Source of the DNA: Limosilactobacillus urinaemulieris
GTDB lineage: Bacteria; Bacillota; Bacilli; Lactobacillales; Lactobacillaceae
Assembly: GCF_014838745.1 (NCBI RefSeq)
Contig: NZ_JABUXR010000001.1
Location: 1 to 64,000 of the forward strand
Direction: 5' to 3'
DNA length: 64,000 bases
The position numbers and the translations under genes were made by a program. The first letter of the stretch is position 1; the number at the start of each line of letters is the position of its first letter. Under the pieces are notes generated by a model. It was not told where the DNA came from, did not search any database, and worked only from the letters and a program-made list of their open reading frames with translations. Shown here piece after piece: positions 35,458 to 45,082 of the stretch.

Positions 35458-36249
35458 CTAATTAAGCAATCTATTTATCTCGTGTAACACTGCTTGCTCA
35501 TCATTAGTTCCAATCGTATGAGTAGCTGCTTCCTTAACATTTGTCGGTGCGTTTCCCATGGCATAGCTCGTACCGGCAAGGTCAAACATCTCAAGATCAT
35601 TTTCACCATCACCAAAAGCTACTAAGTCGGTTGGTGAAATTTGCCAACGATTGAGTAACTTTTTTAGCCCGTATGATTTGTCCATTTCTGGAATGATTAA
35701 GTCAATTGCGCCATTACCACTAGCAGTTGCACGGATAATTCCTGCAAATCTAGTGTTAATATTATGTGCGATTGTCCGCATGTTTGCTGGCGGGACGACT
35801 AGGGCAAATTTAAAAATCTTATCATTGAGGTTCGTAAAATCTTTAACAACTTTGGTACGCGTATAGAAACGGTGAAGGCCCTGCTTGAATTTTACAGGCA
35901 TAGTATCTTTAACATAGGCAAATTGGCGACCGCAAACAACGTAGTAAGTATCAGGAATCGCATCAACATAGGCAATAATGTCTTCAACATCATTCATTTT
36001 TAACTGACCACAGGCAATTTCTTCTCCTTGATCAACCGTTAAAACACCATTTTCAGCGACAAAGGCAATCTGATTAGCAATGTCTGGGAAAAGTGACCGG
36101 AGAAAGTAATATTGGTCACCGCTAGCAACAATAAACTTAACGTTTCGTTGCTGCATTAGCTGAAAGGCAGTATTGAATAGCTGGTGGTCATACGTCCGGT
36201 TAGTTGTCAGAAATGTGCCGTCAATATCGGTAGCGATTGCACGAATCAT
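35458..36249 (-). CDS. HAD superfamily Cof-type phosphatase
   Basis: 263 aa. ATDIDGTFL nucleophile motif at the N-terminus, FGDGENDLEMFDLAG motif IV near 215, and the C2B cap between. Sugar- or flavin-phosphate phosphatase. GGAGG site. A paralog is at 52809. Confidence 0.85.
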   Translation of the reverse strand: MIRAIATDIDGTFLTTNRTYDHQLFNTAFQLMQQRNVKFIVASGDQYYFLRSLFPDIANQIAFVAENGVLTVDQGEEIACGQLKMNDVEDIIAYVDAIPDTYYVVCGRQFAYVKDTMPVKFKQGLHRFYTRTKVVKDFTNLNDKIFKFALVVPPANMRTIAHNINTRFAGIIRATASGNGAIDLIIPEMDKSYGLKKLLNRWQISPTDLVAFGDGENDLEMFDLAGTSYAMGNAPTNVKEAATHTIGTNDEQAVLHEINRLLN

Positions 36250-36488
36250 AAAGTATCCTCCATATAAGTATTTTGAGTTTATTTTAAAATTAGCCCTGTA
36301 AAAAAAGTAAGGCGGTAAATAGTTGAAACCCGGAATTAGCGCGATAAAAAATCAAAGTTAATTAAGGTGTCATATTTATGGTCTTGCCATTCTTTTTGAT
36401 TATAGTTAGTTATAAAATATAAGTATTTAACATTCTTACCGCAAGTAGTTATGATGAATATAACAAATCAATAAGGTGAGGGATGTTA

Positions 36489-37019
36489 ATGCAACGCGCA
36501 AATCTTAAAGAGATAAAGGAAATTACTAAAACCGCTTTAAAAGACCAAGACCTTCTTCAACAATTGAATAGCAGAGCGGCAAGTCAAAGAGAAATTCGCC
36601 AAGTGATCGGTGATATTACTGGTCAACAAATTGATGATTCGGTTGAAATCCGATTACCAATCCGAAGTGACTATGGTGCTAATTTAAGAATTGGAAAAGG
36701 CGTCTTTATCAATAGCGGTGTAATGTTTACTGATCTTGGCGGGATTACATTAGCTGATAATGTTTTAGTTGGCCCGAATGCAACGATTATTTCAGTAAAT
36801 CACCCGCTAGATCCGCAGAGAAGGCATGAGGTTGAGATGAAGCCGGTGCTGATTGATGAAAATGCCTGGTTAGGTGCTAATTCAACGATCTTACCTGGTG
36901 TAACAGTTGGCAAGAATGCTGTTGTCGCAGCAGGTGCGGTTGTGACGAAAGATGTTCCAGCTAATACAGTTGTGGCTGGCGTACCAGCAAAAATAATTAA
37001 GGAAATTAGAGAGAAATAA
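36489..37019 (+). CDS. sugar O-acetyltransferase (LbH/maltose acetyltransferase type)
   Basis: 176 aa from ATG 36489 (AAGGTGAGG 9 nt upstream; ATG 36483 is too close). Hexapeptide repeats and SVNHPLDP with the catalytic His, then NAWLGANSTILPGVTVG and GVPAKIIKEI. Unlike the paralog at 22618 it keeps the catalytic loop. The next gene starts on the base after its stop. Confidence 0.85.
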   Translation: MQRANLKEIKEITKTALKDQDLLQQLNSRAASQREIRQVIGDITGQQIDDSVEIRLPIRSDYGANLRIGKGVFINSGVMFTDLGGITLADNVLVGPNATIISVNHPLDPQRRHEVEMKPVLIDENAWLGANSTILPGVTVGKNAVVAAGAVVTKDVPANTVVAGVPAKIIKEIREK

Positions 37020-37877
37020 ATGCAAAAAAGTTTGAAATTACTTTTTACTTTAGTAGTAGCACTGTTAGGGGTAGGAGGATTCACCGCTAGTGTCCATGCA
37101 GTCACCCACTATGTTCAATCATCAACCCCAACAATCTTTGTCCATGGCTGGGGTAGTAGTTCCCACGCGGAAGAAAAGATGGCGAATGCTGCTCGTGACG
37201 CAGGAGTTACTAAAACAATTGTTCGAGCAAATGTTGACAAGAAAGGAAATGTTACCTTTAATCGCCAAATTCCAGCTAATGCAGTCAACCCGATTGTCGA
37301 AGTGAATTTAGAAGACAATAAATTGGCTGGTTACCAGGATGATTATACTCAAGGTTATCATCATGGGGGAACTTATGTAAAAAATGTAGTAGTTGCTTTG
37401 CAAAAACAACGTCATTATAAGCAGATTAACTTAGTTGGTCATTCAATGGGAAACTTAGAGATCATTAACTACATTAATGATAATGTGAATAATAAAAAGT
37501 TGCCTAAGGTCGCTCACTTAGTCGCAATTGCCGGTCATTATAATGGGTTAGCTGGTGAACATGGTGCTGATGCTAAAGTAGATACGCAAACCGGTGAACC
37601 GGAGCACCAAGATTCTGCATATCGTGAATTATTAGGATTGCGCCAAACTTTTCCGAAGAATACTGCGATTCTAAATATTTATGGTGATGTTGGTGATGGC
37701 AGTCATTCTGATGAAGATGTGCCAGTCAATTCTGCTAAATCATTGAAATACCTTGTTGCTGGCCGGGCTAAATCTTATCAGGAGATTGAAATCCATGGTA
37801 AGAATGCTCAACATAGCAAGCTTCATAATAATAGTCAAGTTAATCGTTTATTAATTAATTTTCTCTGGAAAAAATAG
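37020..37877 (+). CDS. secreted alpha/beta hydrolase, DUF915 family
   Basis: 285 aa. Signal peptide of about 27 residues (MQKSLKLLFTLVVALLG...ASVHA). PTIFVHGWGSSSHAEEKM oxyanion block, GHSMGN nucleophile near 142, NIYGDVGDG Asp near 220, and QHSKLH His near 266 form a complete triad. Lipase-like cell-surface enzyme of unknown substrate. ATG directly follows the acetyltransferase stop, so the two are one operon. Confidence 0.8.
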   Translation: MQKSLKLLFTLVVALLGVGGFTASVHAVTHYVQSSTPTIFVHGWGSSSHAEEKMANAARDAGVTKTIVRANVDKKGNVTFNRQIPANAVNPIVEVNLEDNKLAGYQDDYTQGYHHGGTYVKNVVVALQKQRHYKQINLVGHSMGNLEIINYINDNVNNKKLPKVAHLVAIAGHYNGLAGEHGADAKVDTQTGEPEHQDSAYRELLGLRQTFPKNTAILNIYGDVGDGSHSDEDVPVNSAKSLKYLVAGRAKSYQEIEIHGKNAQHSKLHNNSQVNRLLINFLWKK

Positions 37878-37899
37878 TATTTTTGATTATCAATTAGAT

Positions 37900-37936
37900 T
37901 GTCCCGTAGTTAAATACTAGCGGGACAATTTTTAAA
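37900..37936. terminator. terminator
   Basis: ATTGTCCCG / CGGGACAAT stem followed by TTTTTA. Confidence 0.75.
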
Positions 37937-38061
37937 TTATTGAGAAGTGAAAAATATTTAGTTTACATAATTATCATTCAGTGTTAACGGATCATTTTCT
38001 TGTCGCTCTTTGAAACTAAGCATATAATTAAAACGAGAAATAATTGGAGGAGGGGTGCCTA

Positions 38062-38346
38062 ATGAATAAAATCTTCATGAATGGTTATTACCAAGGCGTT
38101 ATTGAAGTTGCTCCAGCGTCACTTTCAGCAGCTAAGGTAGAAGAACTAGCAATTGCGATGACTATTCAGCATCTTCGTCATGCAGGGATTAAAGTTTCAA
38201 CAATTCATGATTTCCTAATATTTGATATTCAAGCTAATGAGCGACTTGTTAATAATTACATTAATGATGGTGCGGCCGAACTTGAAGAGGTTCAAGCCAA
38301 AATTTTAAGCTTAGCATTTACAAAGAAAGGTAGTATTGACCAATGA
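38062..38346 (+). CDS. 94-aa conserved-looking hypothetical protein
   Basis: ATG 38062 behind GGAGGAGGGG. Mixed alpha/beta, acidic C-terminus, no signal or membrane helix. It overlaps the next gene by 4 nt, so it is translationally coupled to a DUF915 hydrolase. No family recognised. Confidence 0.6.
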   Translation: MNKIFMNGYYQGVIEVAPASLSAAKVEELAIAMTIQHLRHAGIKVSTIHDFLIFDIQANERLVNNYINDGAAELEEVQAKILSLAFTKKGSIDQ

Positions 38347-39203
38347 AGAAAAGTACAATTGGTACTACAATTGCAATTCTTATCGTTTTAGCGGCAATTA
38401 TTGGTGGTGCAGTATACCATACCCAGAAGAATAATCGATTTGTTCATTCAACAACGGCAACGCTCTTTTTCCATGGTGGTGGGAGTAGTTATCGTGCAGA
38501 AACAGGGATGGTTAATGCAGCGAAAAAAGCTGGAGTAACTAATACAGTTATTAGGGCCGATGTTACCAATAACGGAAAAGTCACCCTCCATGGGAATATG
38601 CATCGTGGTGCAATTAATCCAATTGTTGAAGTTAACTACGAAAACAATCGCCAGCTTGACTTTAATAAGCACGGTGAATATGCGACTAATGTGGTTAAGA
38701 TGATCAAGAAGCGATATGGAATTAATAAAATCAATATGGTTGGTCACTCTCTTGGGAATATTTCGATTATCTACTACATGCTTCGTAACGGCCAAAACAA
38801 AGATATGCCAAAATTAGAGAAGCAGGTAGATATTGCAGGGCACTTTGGTGGTTTAACGTTTGATGGTATTCCAGATGACCTTAAGCAACCCGCTGGTATG
38901 AAACTATATTCTAACGGGAAGCCTAATTACATGAACGCTACTTATAAGCAAATGACGGCAGCGCGTAAGGCTTATCCTAAGGGTCAGGTAGCTGTCTTAA
39001 ATATTTATGGTGATATTGGTAACCATACTGACGGACGGGTCGATAATATTTCATCACGTTCACTTCAGTATTTAGTTGCATCACGGGCAAAATCTTATAC
39101 TGAATTAAAGGTAACCGGAAAGAATGCTCAACACTCAAAACTTCATGATAATAAACAAGTTGATCAAGCATTAATTAAGTTCCTCTGGCAAAGAAAAAAG
39201 TAA
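38343..39203 (+). CDS. membrane-anchored alpha/beta hydrolase, DUF915 family
   Basis: 286 aa, N-terminal signal anchor (about 7-26). FFHGGGSSYRAETGM, GHSLGNIS nucleophile near 141, NIYGDIGN Asp and QHSKLH His match the paralog at 37020 closely, so this is a local duplication. The exported catalytic domain faces outside. Overlaps the 94-aa gene. Confidence 0.8.
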   Translation: MKKSTIGTTIAILIVLAAIIGGAVYHTQKNNRFVHSTTATLFFHGGGSSYRAETGMVNAAKKAGVTNTVIRADVTNNGKVTLHGNMHRGAINPIVEVNYENNRQLDFNKHGEYATNVVKMIKKRYGINKINMVGHSLGNISIIYYMLRNGQNKDMPKLEKQVDIAGHFGGLTFDGIPDDLKQPAGMKLYSNGKPNYMNATYKQMTAARKAYPKGQVAVLNIYGDIGNHTDGRVDNISSRSLQYLVASRAKSYTELKVTGKNAQHSKLHDNKQVDQALIKFLWQRKK

Positions 39204-39283
39204 AAGACGTTTTATAATTTTAATAGCGATTTAAATTGCTGAACTTAGTTACCTATTTGTTAATGATTTTCCTTTTAAATATC

Positions 39284-39338
39284 TGAAAAATCCGAACTAT
39301 AATTGCTAAAAGCAAAAATTTGTAGTTCGGATTTTTTG
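39284..39338. terminator. terminator
   Basis: AAAATCCGAACTA / TAGTTCGGATTTTTT stem with a long loop. Confidence 0.75.
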
Positions 39339-39478
39339 ATATTTTAACCTAGAAAATTAATATTTAATTCTCAGTTTCAAGGAAGTCTTTGTCCAGGGAT
39401 ACACAGGGTAATTTAACGATTGTCTTAATCAACAAGAGATCAAGGCCATTACGTATTAGTGCTTAAAATACTAGAGTA

Positions 39479-39808
39479 TTATTTCAATAGTTTTATAAGA
39501 TGTGTTATCAGCCTACTAACTTTTTCACTTTTCTGCTCATCCATTTCATCTAGGAGATGAATGAGTTCTTTTTGGTTTGGTTTAAACTCTTTAGATTTTA
39601 CTTCTTTTGTCATGTTATCAGTTAGTTCATTTATTGGAACTCCTAATGTATTTGCAATCCTTACAAGATTTTTAGCACTAAAGTTTTTAGCTAAATCACG
39701 TTCGATTTTACTTAGGTAATTCGTTGTTAAACCGCTTTGATCAGCTAATTGTTCTTGCGTCATGCCCCTTGCTCTTCTTAATTTTGATATATTTTGTCCC
39801 ATACTCAT
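39479..39808 (-). CDS. XRE-type HTH regulator
   Basis: 109 aa. HTH MTQEQLADQSGLTTNYLSKIERD near residues 16-38, then a short C-terminal helical tail (EKVSRLITHLIKLLK) likely for dimerisation. Divergent from the LPQTG surface protein, and long palindromes lie in the shared upstream region, so it may control that gene. Confidence 0.8.
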   Translation of the reverse strand: MSMGQNISKLRRARGMTQEQLADQSGLTTNYLSKIERDLAKNFSAKNLVRIANTLGVPINELTDNMTKEVKSKEFKPNQKELIHLLDEMDEQKSEKVSRLITHLIKLLK

Positions 39809-39857
39809 ATTAAATGATCTTCCTTTTTAATCTTTTATCAAGCATAGAAAAAAACAT

Positions 39858-39965
39858 CTATCGATATAAGCGTCTAATAGAATTCTTTTAAAACTAATTC
39901 AATTGAATTGGAAAATGGTAAAATATATGTATACGGATATATTTGTATAAGCACTATATCGATAG
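39858..39965. promoter_or_regulatory. paired operator-like palindromes between XRE and surface-protein genes
   Basis: CTATCGATATA (39858-39868) and its complement TATATCGATAG (39955-39965) flank the 86-nt core of the divergent promoter region; the second overlaps the GGGAGG site of the surface protein. Confidence 0.45.
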
Positions 39966-39978
39966 GGAGGATTCTAAT

Positions 39979-42241
39979 ATGTTAAACAATAAACAAAAGA
40001 TTACTAAGATATCATTAGCAACTACTGTAGCGGTTGCCACGGGAGCAATTGCTACTAACGCATTTGCGGGATGCACCTGTACAGTCAACAACGCCAGTTA
40101 ATCAAGCTATACAACCCTTATCCAATATTGCCACTACTAACTCATTGACTGATCAAATTAACAAGAAACAGTCCCAAGTAAATGTATCGATCCAAAATTT
40201 ACATCAGGCCCAAACAAATCTTAAAAATGATTCACAAATTGCTACTACTCAACAGCTAAAGTTGAATCAGATACAAAATCAATTTGACCAAGTTAACCGA
40301 TCTGATCAGGCTATTCAAGCTCAGCTTAGTTTAAATTCGCAAACTCCCGAGCAGATAAAGGAAAAAATTGAGCAAGATAAGGCTAATGTCGAGCAACTTT
40401 CTTCTCAAGTAGCTTCAGAAAATTCTTTAGCTGGTGATGCTGGCTCATCATATAGTGAGAGTGTTTGGCAAGTTGAACAAGCAGAAAGAACTAGAAATCA
40501 AGCTTCAGCTGCAGTAGCCAAGTCTCAAGACGAACTGAATAAGGCAACCAGTGAGACTGCTCAAACTAACAGTCAACTTAGTAAAGCAAATAGTGATCTT
40601 TCTGCGGCCCAAATAACTGCTACAAATGCTCAAAATGAATATACATCAGCACAAGCTGCAGTTGAGGTTCACGATCAAAAACTACATATATTACATCAAA
40701 AATTCCTAGATGCACAACAAGCAAATGATATCCAACAAGCAAATCTTGATCAGGCCGTTAAACAGTTAACAGAAGCAACTGTTGCAGGCGATCAGGCAGA
40801 GCAAAATTTGCAACATTTATTAGAATGTCGTAATAGATTATCAGCTGATCAAGCCATTTTTAATCAAATACAGCAACAAGTAGTAGAACTTCAAGATCAA
40901 CTTAATGCAGAACAAAGTAATGAGAATGTCGATCAATCGTTGCAAAATTCTAATAAAACAAACAAAGCCAAAAAATTACAACTTCAACTAGATATAGCAA
41001 GAAAGCGGTTGGATGCAATCCAATCACAACTTAATGATGATAACCAGGAAGTTGAAAAATTAACCGAGCATGAAAATGATTCTTATAACACTCAGGAAGC
41101 AATTACAAAAGCTAAAGCTCAAATAGAATTTGAACAACAAATTTTGGCGAAGACTAATAATGCATTGTCTCAAGCTCAAAATGACTATAACCAAGCTATT
41201 AATAAAAATACAGTTCTAGCTCCTCTGGCAAAGAAAGTAGAAGATGCTGAGGAAACTGTTTCTGAACTTCAAAATAAAATCAATTACTTAGAATCTAAGC
41301 AGGTTAATCCAGATACTATTCCATATCTGAATAAAAATTTGAATCACCAGCTAGAAATGTTACAGACTGCCGAAGCAAAGCTTAAACAAATTAAAACCGA
41401 TTCTCAAAAAGCTCAAGATAAATTCAATGAAGTTTGTAAGAAAAGAGATAATTTAGAAAAAGATCTTAATACTGCTAAAAATCGGTTAAATAATGATCAG
41501 GCCTTATTACAAGATCTGAATAATAGACAATCCAATATTTCTGAATTACTGAAAGTTCATCAAGAATATCAGAACCAGCTTACTAACCTGACTAATGTGA
41601 TCAATAAATTAAAGACTGATCAAGATAATATTCAGAAAAAAGTTACTAATGATCAGTTAGCTCTGAATTCAGCTCAAATAAATCTAGATGAATTGCAGGG
41701 TGAGCTAGCAGATTTAAAGCGACAACAATTAGAAATGAAGCCTGATATCCCAGCCTTATCAGATAATCCAGAACATCTTGTTACCCGGAATAGTGAACAA
41801 TCAACTTCGAACGTCAATGCACATAATAATATAGTCGATACCACTATTAAATCTGATCCAATAAATTCAATTAGCAAATCAAATAGTGATTCAGTGGTAT
41901 CTAGCGCTAGTCCTGCTACTCATCAATCATCAACAAATAATTTCCTTACCAATCAAAATACATCTTCAAATATAATTAATAACGAATATTTAACTAGTAA
42001 CGATAAAGTAGTAACTGAACACAATCAGGTATATCATAATGTAAAATTTCCTGAGATCTTATATACAACTACACGTAATTCACATAGTTATGATTTAGAA
42101 AATGAGGAACCAATCCGTGCACATTCTAAGTCTTTACCACAAACGGGTAATTATAATCGGCTTACTAGTGCTATCAGCCTTGGCTTAGCCGCAATTGCTA
42201 TTAGCATGGGAGTATATCCTCATAGTAAACGCCAAATTTGA
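39979..42241 (+). pseudogene. LPQTG-anchored coiled-coil surface protein, frameshifted at the signal-peptide cleavage site
   Basis: ATG 39979 (GGGAGG site) starts a good signal peptide (MLNNKQKITKIS...TNAFA). Right after AFA the frame ends within eight codons; the long frame (DAPVQSTTPVNQ...) is one base away. GGG at 40068-40070 instead of GG accounts for it. Restored length about 753 aa: about 550 residues of Gln/Asn/Lys-rich coiled coil with heptad periodicity, a Ser/Asn-rich linker, then SLPQTG, a hydrophobic helix and HSKRQI. It would be cell-wall linked by sortase and probably adhesive. The mature-frame start at 40034 has no ribosome site. Confidence 0.85.
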
Positions 42242-42244
42242 GAA

Positions 42245-42300
42245 ATAAAAAAATAGTAGAAAGTAATTGATTAGTCAATTGCTTTCTACTATTTTTTTAT
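42245..42300. terminator. terminator
   Basis: AAATAGTAGAAAGTAATTGA / TCAATTGCTTTCTACTATTT stem, serving both converging genes. Confidence 0.85.
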
Positions 42301-43643
42301 TTATCTTCTTGTTTAGGTTTATTTTTCTTTGGTTTAATGTAGATTACCTTAAACTTATTTACGTAAGCATTCTGTAAGTCGAGGGGGATGAATGAGAAGC
42401 TGTCGACTCTAATTGGCTGACCAACCTTTAAGTCATATTGCCGTTCAAGGAAGAATCCTGTAAGAGTTGTTACTTCAGAGTTTTCGAACTGGTCAATCTT
42501 AGTATTAAAGTACCGTTCAAAATCATCGAGCGGCATTTTACCAGAAACTTCGTAAGTAGGGTTCCCCTTGCTATCCGGTTCCTTCTTTTCAATCATATCG
42601 GATGTTGCGTGATCAATTTCCTCGCCGACAGTTCCAAAGAGTTCTTCGTAAATATCCTTATCGGTAATAATCCCTGATGTTCCACCATATTCGTCTTGAA
42701 CAACAACAATTGGGACCTGCTTCTTAATCATTTCTTGGAGAACCTTAGTAATTGGCTCATTTTCATAAACGATTGGAATCTTTCGCATAATTGTCCGAAT
42801 TGATTGTTGAGGATTAATTTGGTTTTGCCGCATAATATCGTAGGCAAAGATATAACCAAGGATATGATCCTTATCGTTATTAGCAACAACCGGGAATCGG
42901 GTGAACTTCTTCTCAAAGTATAACTGTGCTGCATCAGCAATTGAGGCAGTAATATCGATTACCGCTAACTGGGTCCGATCAATCATGATATCTTCAGCGA
43001 CTTTATCGTTCATTTCGAATGCGCGTTGCATAAAGATAACGTCTTCTTTATCCATTTCACCAGCTTTTTCAGACTGTTGGGAAAGGGTCATAATTTCATT
43101 TTGCGAGTAAGTATCTTCTTCAGGTTGGACATTATAACCCAGAAGCTTAGTTACCCATGCAGCAACGACAGCGAATAACCATACAAATGGGTAGAAGATT
43201 GTATGGAAGAACTGAATCGGGTGGACAATTGCCAGAAGGATTGGAACTGGTTTATCGATTGCCATATTCTTTGCTACTAAATCAGTAAAGACAGCGTGAA
43301 AGAACGTGAAGATTAGAACACCACAGATAGGGGAAATAACTTCTCGCACGTCAGCTGGAACAACCGTGATCTTTAACAGTAAGTTGGTAATAAATTGATC
43401 ACCAATCCACCCTAAAATCAAGGAAGTCATCGTAACCCCGACCTGTGCTGTCGATAGGTACTCATTAAGGTTATTAACCATGTGTTCGGCACGTTGAACT
43501 TTCTTGGTTTGACGCAATTCCTTTAACTCACTTGGTCGAACCTTAACAACAGAATATTCAAGCAAAGTAAACAGTGCTGCTAGCAGCAAAATCAAAATGA
43601 TAACAATCAGTTGAAACCAATATGAATCCATTAATCCATTCAT
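42297..43643 (-). CDS. CNNM/CorC-type transporter (hemolysin family), DUF21-CBS-CorC_HlyC
   Basis: 448 aa: N-terminal DUF21 with about four membrane helices (to about 150), a pair of CBS domains (about 210-340; QDEYGGTSGIITDKDIYEELFGTV), and a CorC_HlyC C-terminal domain. Related proteins export Mg2+ or other divalent cations. ATG 43643 with GGTGAG site. Confidence 0.9.
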   Translation of the reverse strand: MNGLMDSYWFQLIVIILILLLAALFTLLEYSVVKVRPSELKELRQTKKVQRAEHMVNNLNEYLSTAQVGVTMTSLILGWIGDQFITNLLLKITVVPADVREVISPICGVLIFTFFHAVFTDLVAKNMAIDKPVPILLAIVHPIQFFHTIFYPFVWLFAVVAAWVTKLLGYNVQPEEDTYSQNEIMTLSQQSEKAGEMDKEDVIFMQRAFEMNDKVAEDIMIDRTQLAVIDITASIADAAQLYFEKKFTRFPVVANNDKDHILGYIFAYDIMRQNQINPQQSIRTIMRKIPIVYENEPITKVLQEMIKKQVPIVVVQDEYGGTSGIITDKDIYEELFGTVGEEIDHATSDMIEKKEPDSKGNPTYEVSGKMPLDDFERYFNTKIDQFENSEVTTLTGFFLERQYDLKVGQPIRVDSFSFIPLDLQNAYVNKFKVIYIKPKKNKPKQEDK

Positions 43644-43722
43644 CTTTTAAATCTCACCTAAGCCTTTAGTTTATTATATTCAAATTCTATTTTAACAGTC
43701 TTTTCAAGGAGCGCCAATAACT

Positions 43723-44793
43723 TCATTCTTTTTCTGGATGATTACTGATCTCATCAAGCGCCTCACGCTGTTTTCGCTGATCAACGTGAGTATAGAGATC
43801 GGTTGCGGAAGTTCCTTTCTGGCCTAACTGCTGGGCAACTAACACCTGATCTTTGGTAATGTTATACATTTCAGAAGCAAGGGTGTGACGAAGCTTGTGT
43901 GGGGTAAGCGGATGACCAAAGGCAGTTGAATATTTTTTAACCATTTTTTCAATTGCATTAGCTGTCATTCGCCTGGTTTCACCATGATAGACGGTAAGGA
44001 ATAGGGCAGTATCCTTTTTTAAGGCGTGATATCGTTTAGCGCGAATTTCCAAATATGCTTTGATGTACTGCATCGCCCATGGTGCAATTGGCACAGAATC
44101 CTTCTGCCCACCTTTCCGTACAACATCAAGTAAGTTCTGCTTCAAATTTAGGTCAGCCAAGTTAACGTTAGCAGCTTCTGAGACACGAACTCCAGTACCA
44201 AGGATCAGCGTGATAATTGCAATATCGCGTTCTTTATTAATTTTATATGCCGGTAACGCGCGCTTATCACACATTTGCGGATACTGGTTACTGATAAAAT
44301 CAATAAAGTCGAATTTCATTTCTCCACGATACATGTGAGACGCTAAAGTATGTGCACGGTAGTTTAATGTCTTTGTATCATTTAATGAATCGATCTTAAG
44401 CATCACATTTCGGTAAAAATATGGTTCACCATCATTAACATCAGCTGTCACCGTTAAATATTTAAACAATGAACGTAAGGCGTTAATTGACCGATTAATA
44501 GAAGTAGGAGAGTTTAAATGACCTTGTGCATTAGTGGTGTGACTAAGATGATCAATGTATAGCATAATGTCATTTCGTCGTAGCTTGGCAAGTTCATCAG
44601 TTTGGATTCTAGTATTATTATCTGCCCCAGATAGGCCACTAGCTCGAAGCCAGTTAAAGAAACGCCGGATTTCCGTTAAATACTGGTAAGTAGTGGTAAC
44701 TGCGTGATTAGTCCCCAAATAGTACTCATTTACATAATCAGGAAGCTGTGCAAGCTCCTGTTGAATTAAACTTAGGTATTTATCTGATTCCAT
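43723..44793 (-). CDS. xerS: XerS-type tyrosine recombinase
   Basis: 356 aa, the standard XerS length. Catalytic residues visible: TGVRVSEA (Arg), KGGQKD (Lys), HKLRHTLASE (His-x-x-Arg), LGQKGTSATDLYTHV (Tyr). N-terminal SAM-like core-binding domain present (YQYLTEIRRFFNWL). XerS resolves chromosome dimers alone in streptococci and lactobacilli; I could not find a dif site beside it. Confidence 0.85.
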   Translation of the reverse strand: MESDKYLSLIQQELAQLPDYVNEYYLGTNHAVTTTYQYLTEIRRFFNWLRASGLSGADNNTRIQTDELAKLRRNDIMLYIDHLSHTTNAQGHLNSPTSINRSINALRSLFKYLTVTADVNDGEPYFYRNVMLKIDSLNDTKTLNYRAHTLASHMYRGEMKFDFIDFISNQYPQMCDKRALPAYKINKERDIAIITLILGTGVRVSEAANVNLADLNLKQNLLDVVRKGGQKDSVPIAPWAMQYIKAYLEIRAKRYHALKKDTALFLTVYHGETRRMTANAIEKMVKKYSTAFGHPLTPHKLRHTLASEMYNITKDQVLVAQQLGQKGTSATDLYTHVDQRKQREALDEISNHPEKE

Positions 44794-44843
44794 TATTTCA
44801 TTATTCCACCTAATATATACTTTTATCTATTATTATAATAAAA

Positions 44844-44872
44844 AAAGCCATCCCGGAAAGGAATGACTCTTA
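44844..44872 (-). terminator. terminator of tRNA-Pro
   Basis: GTCATTCC / GGGATGGC stem with seven U, 7 nt past the tRNA 3' end on the minus strand. Confidence 0.75.
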
Positions 44873-44878
44873 GATTAA

Positions 44879-44952
44879 TCGGGAAAACAGGATTCGAACC
44901 TGCGACCTCCTGGTCCCAAACCAGGTGCTCTACCAAGCTGAGCTATTTCCCG
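44879..44952 (-). tRNA. tRNA-Pro (anticodon TGG)
   Basis: Minus-strand cloverleaf: acceptor CGGGAAA/TTTCCCG, D-arm GCTC-AGCTTGGTA-GAGC, anticodon stem CCTGG/CCAGG with loop TTTGGGA, T-loop GTTCGAATC. CCA is not encoded. Discriminator A. Confidence 0.95.
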
Positions 44953-45082
44953 TTGACGGGTTGTATCGCACAACATGAATTATATTACCAGAAGCATAAC
45001 TATTTGGCAAGAAAATTAAGAAAGAAAATCAAGAATAAAGATGATAACCTATACTTAAAGACTAGTAGGGAGGGACCAAACT

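Noticed and set aside
40034-40060. Start of the surface protein at the TTG in the long frame
   Set aside because: No ribosome site and it would lack a signal peptide, while a perfect signal peptide starts at 39979 in the other frame.
43640-44880. dif site near xerS
   Set aside because: I could not find a convincing 28-31 bp imperfect palindrome of the dif-SL type on either side.
44800-44990. tRNA-Pro beside a tyrosine recombinase as a mobile-element attachment site
   Set aside because: The recombinase is XerS by length and motifs, a chromosomal housekeeping enzyme, and I see no duplicated tRNA 3' end in the window.
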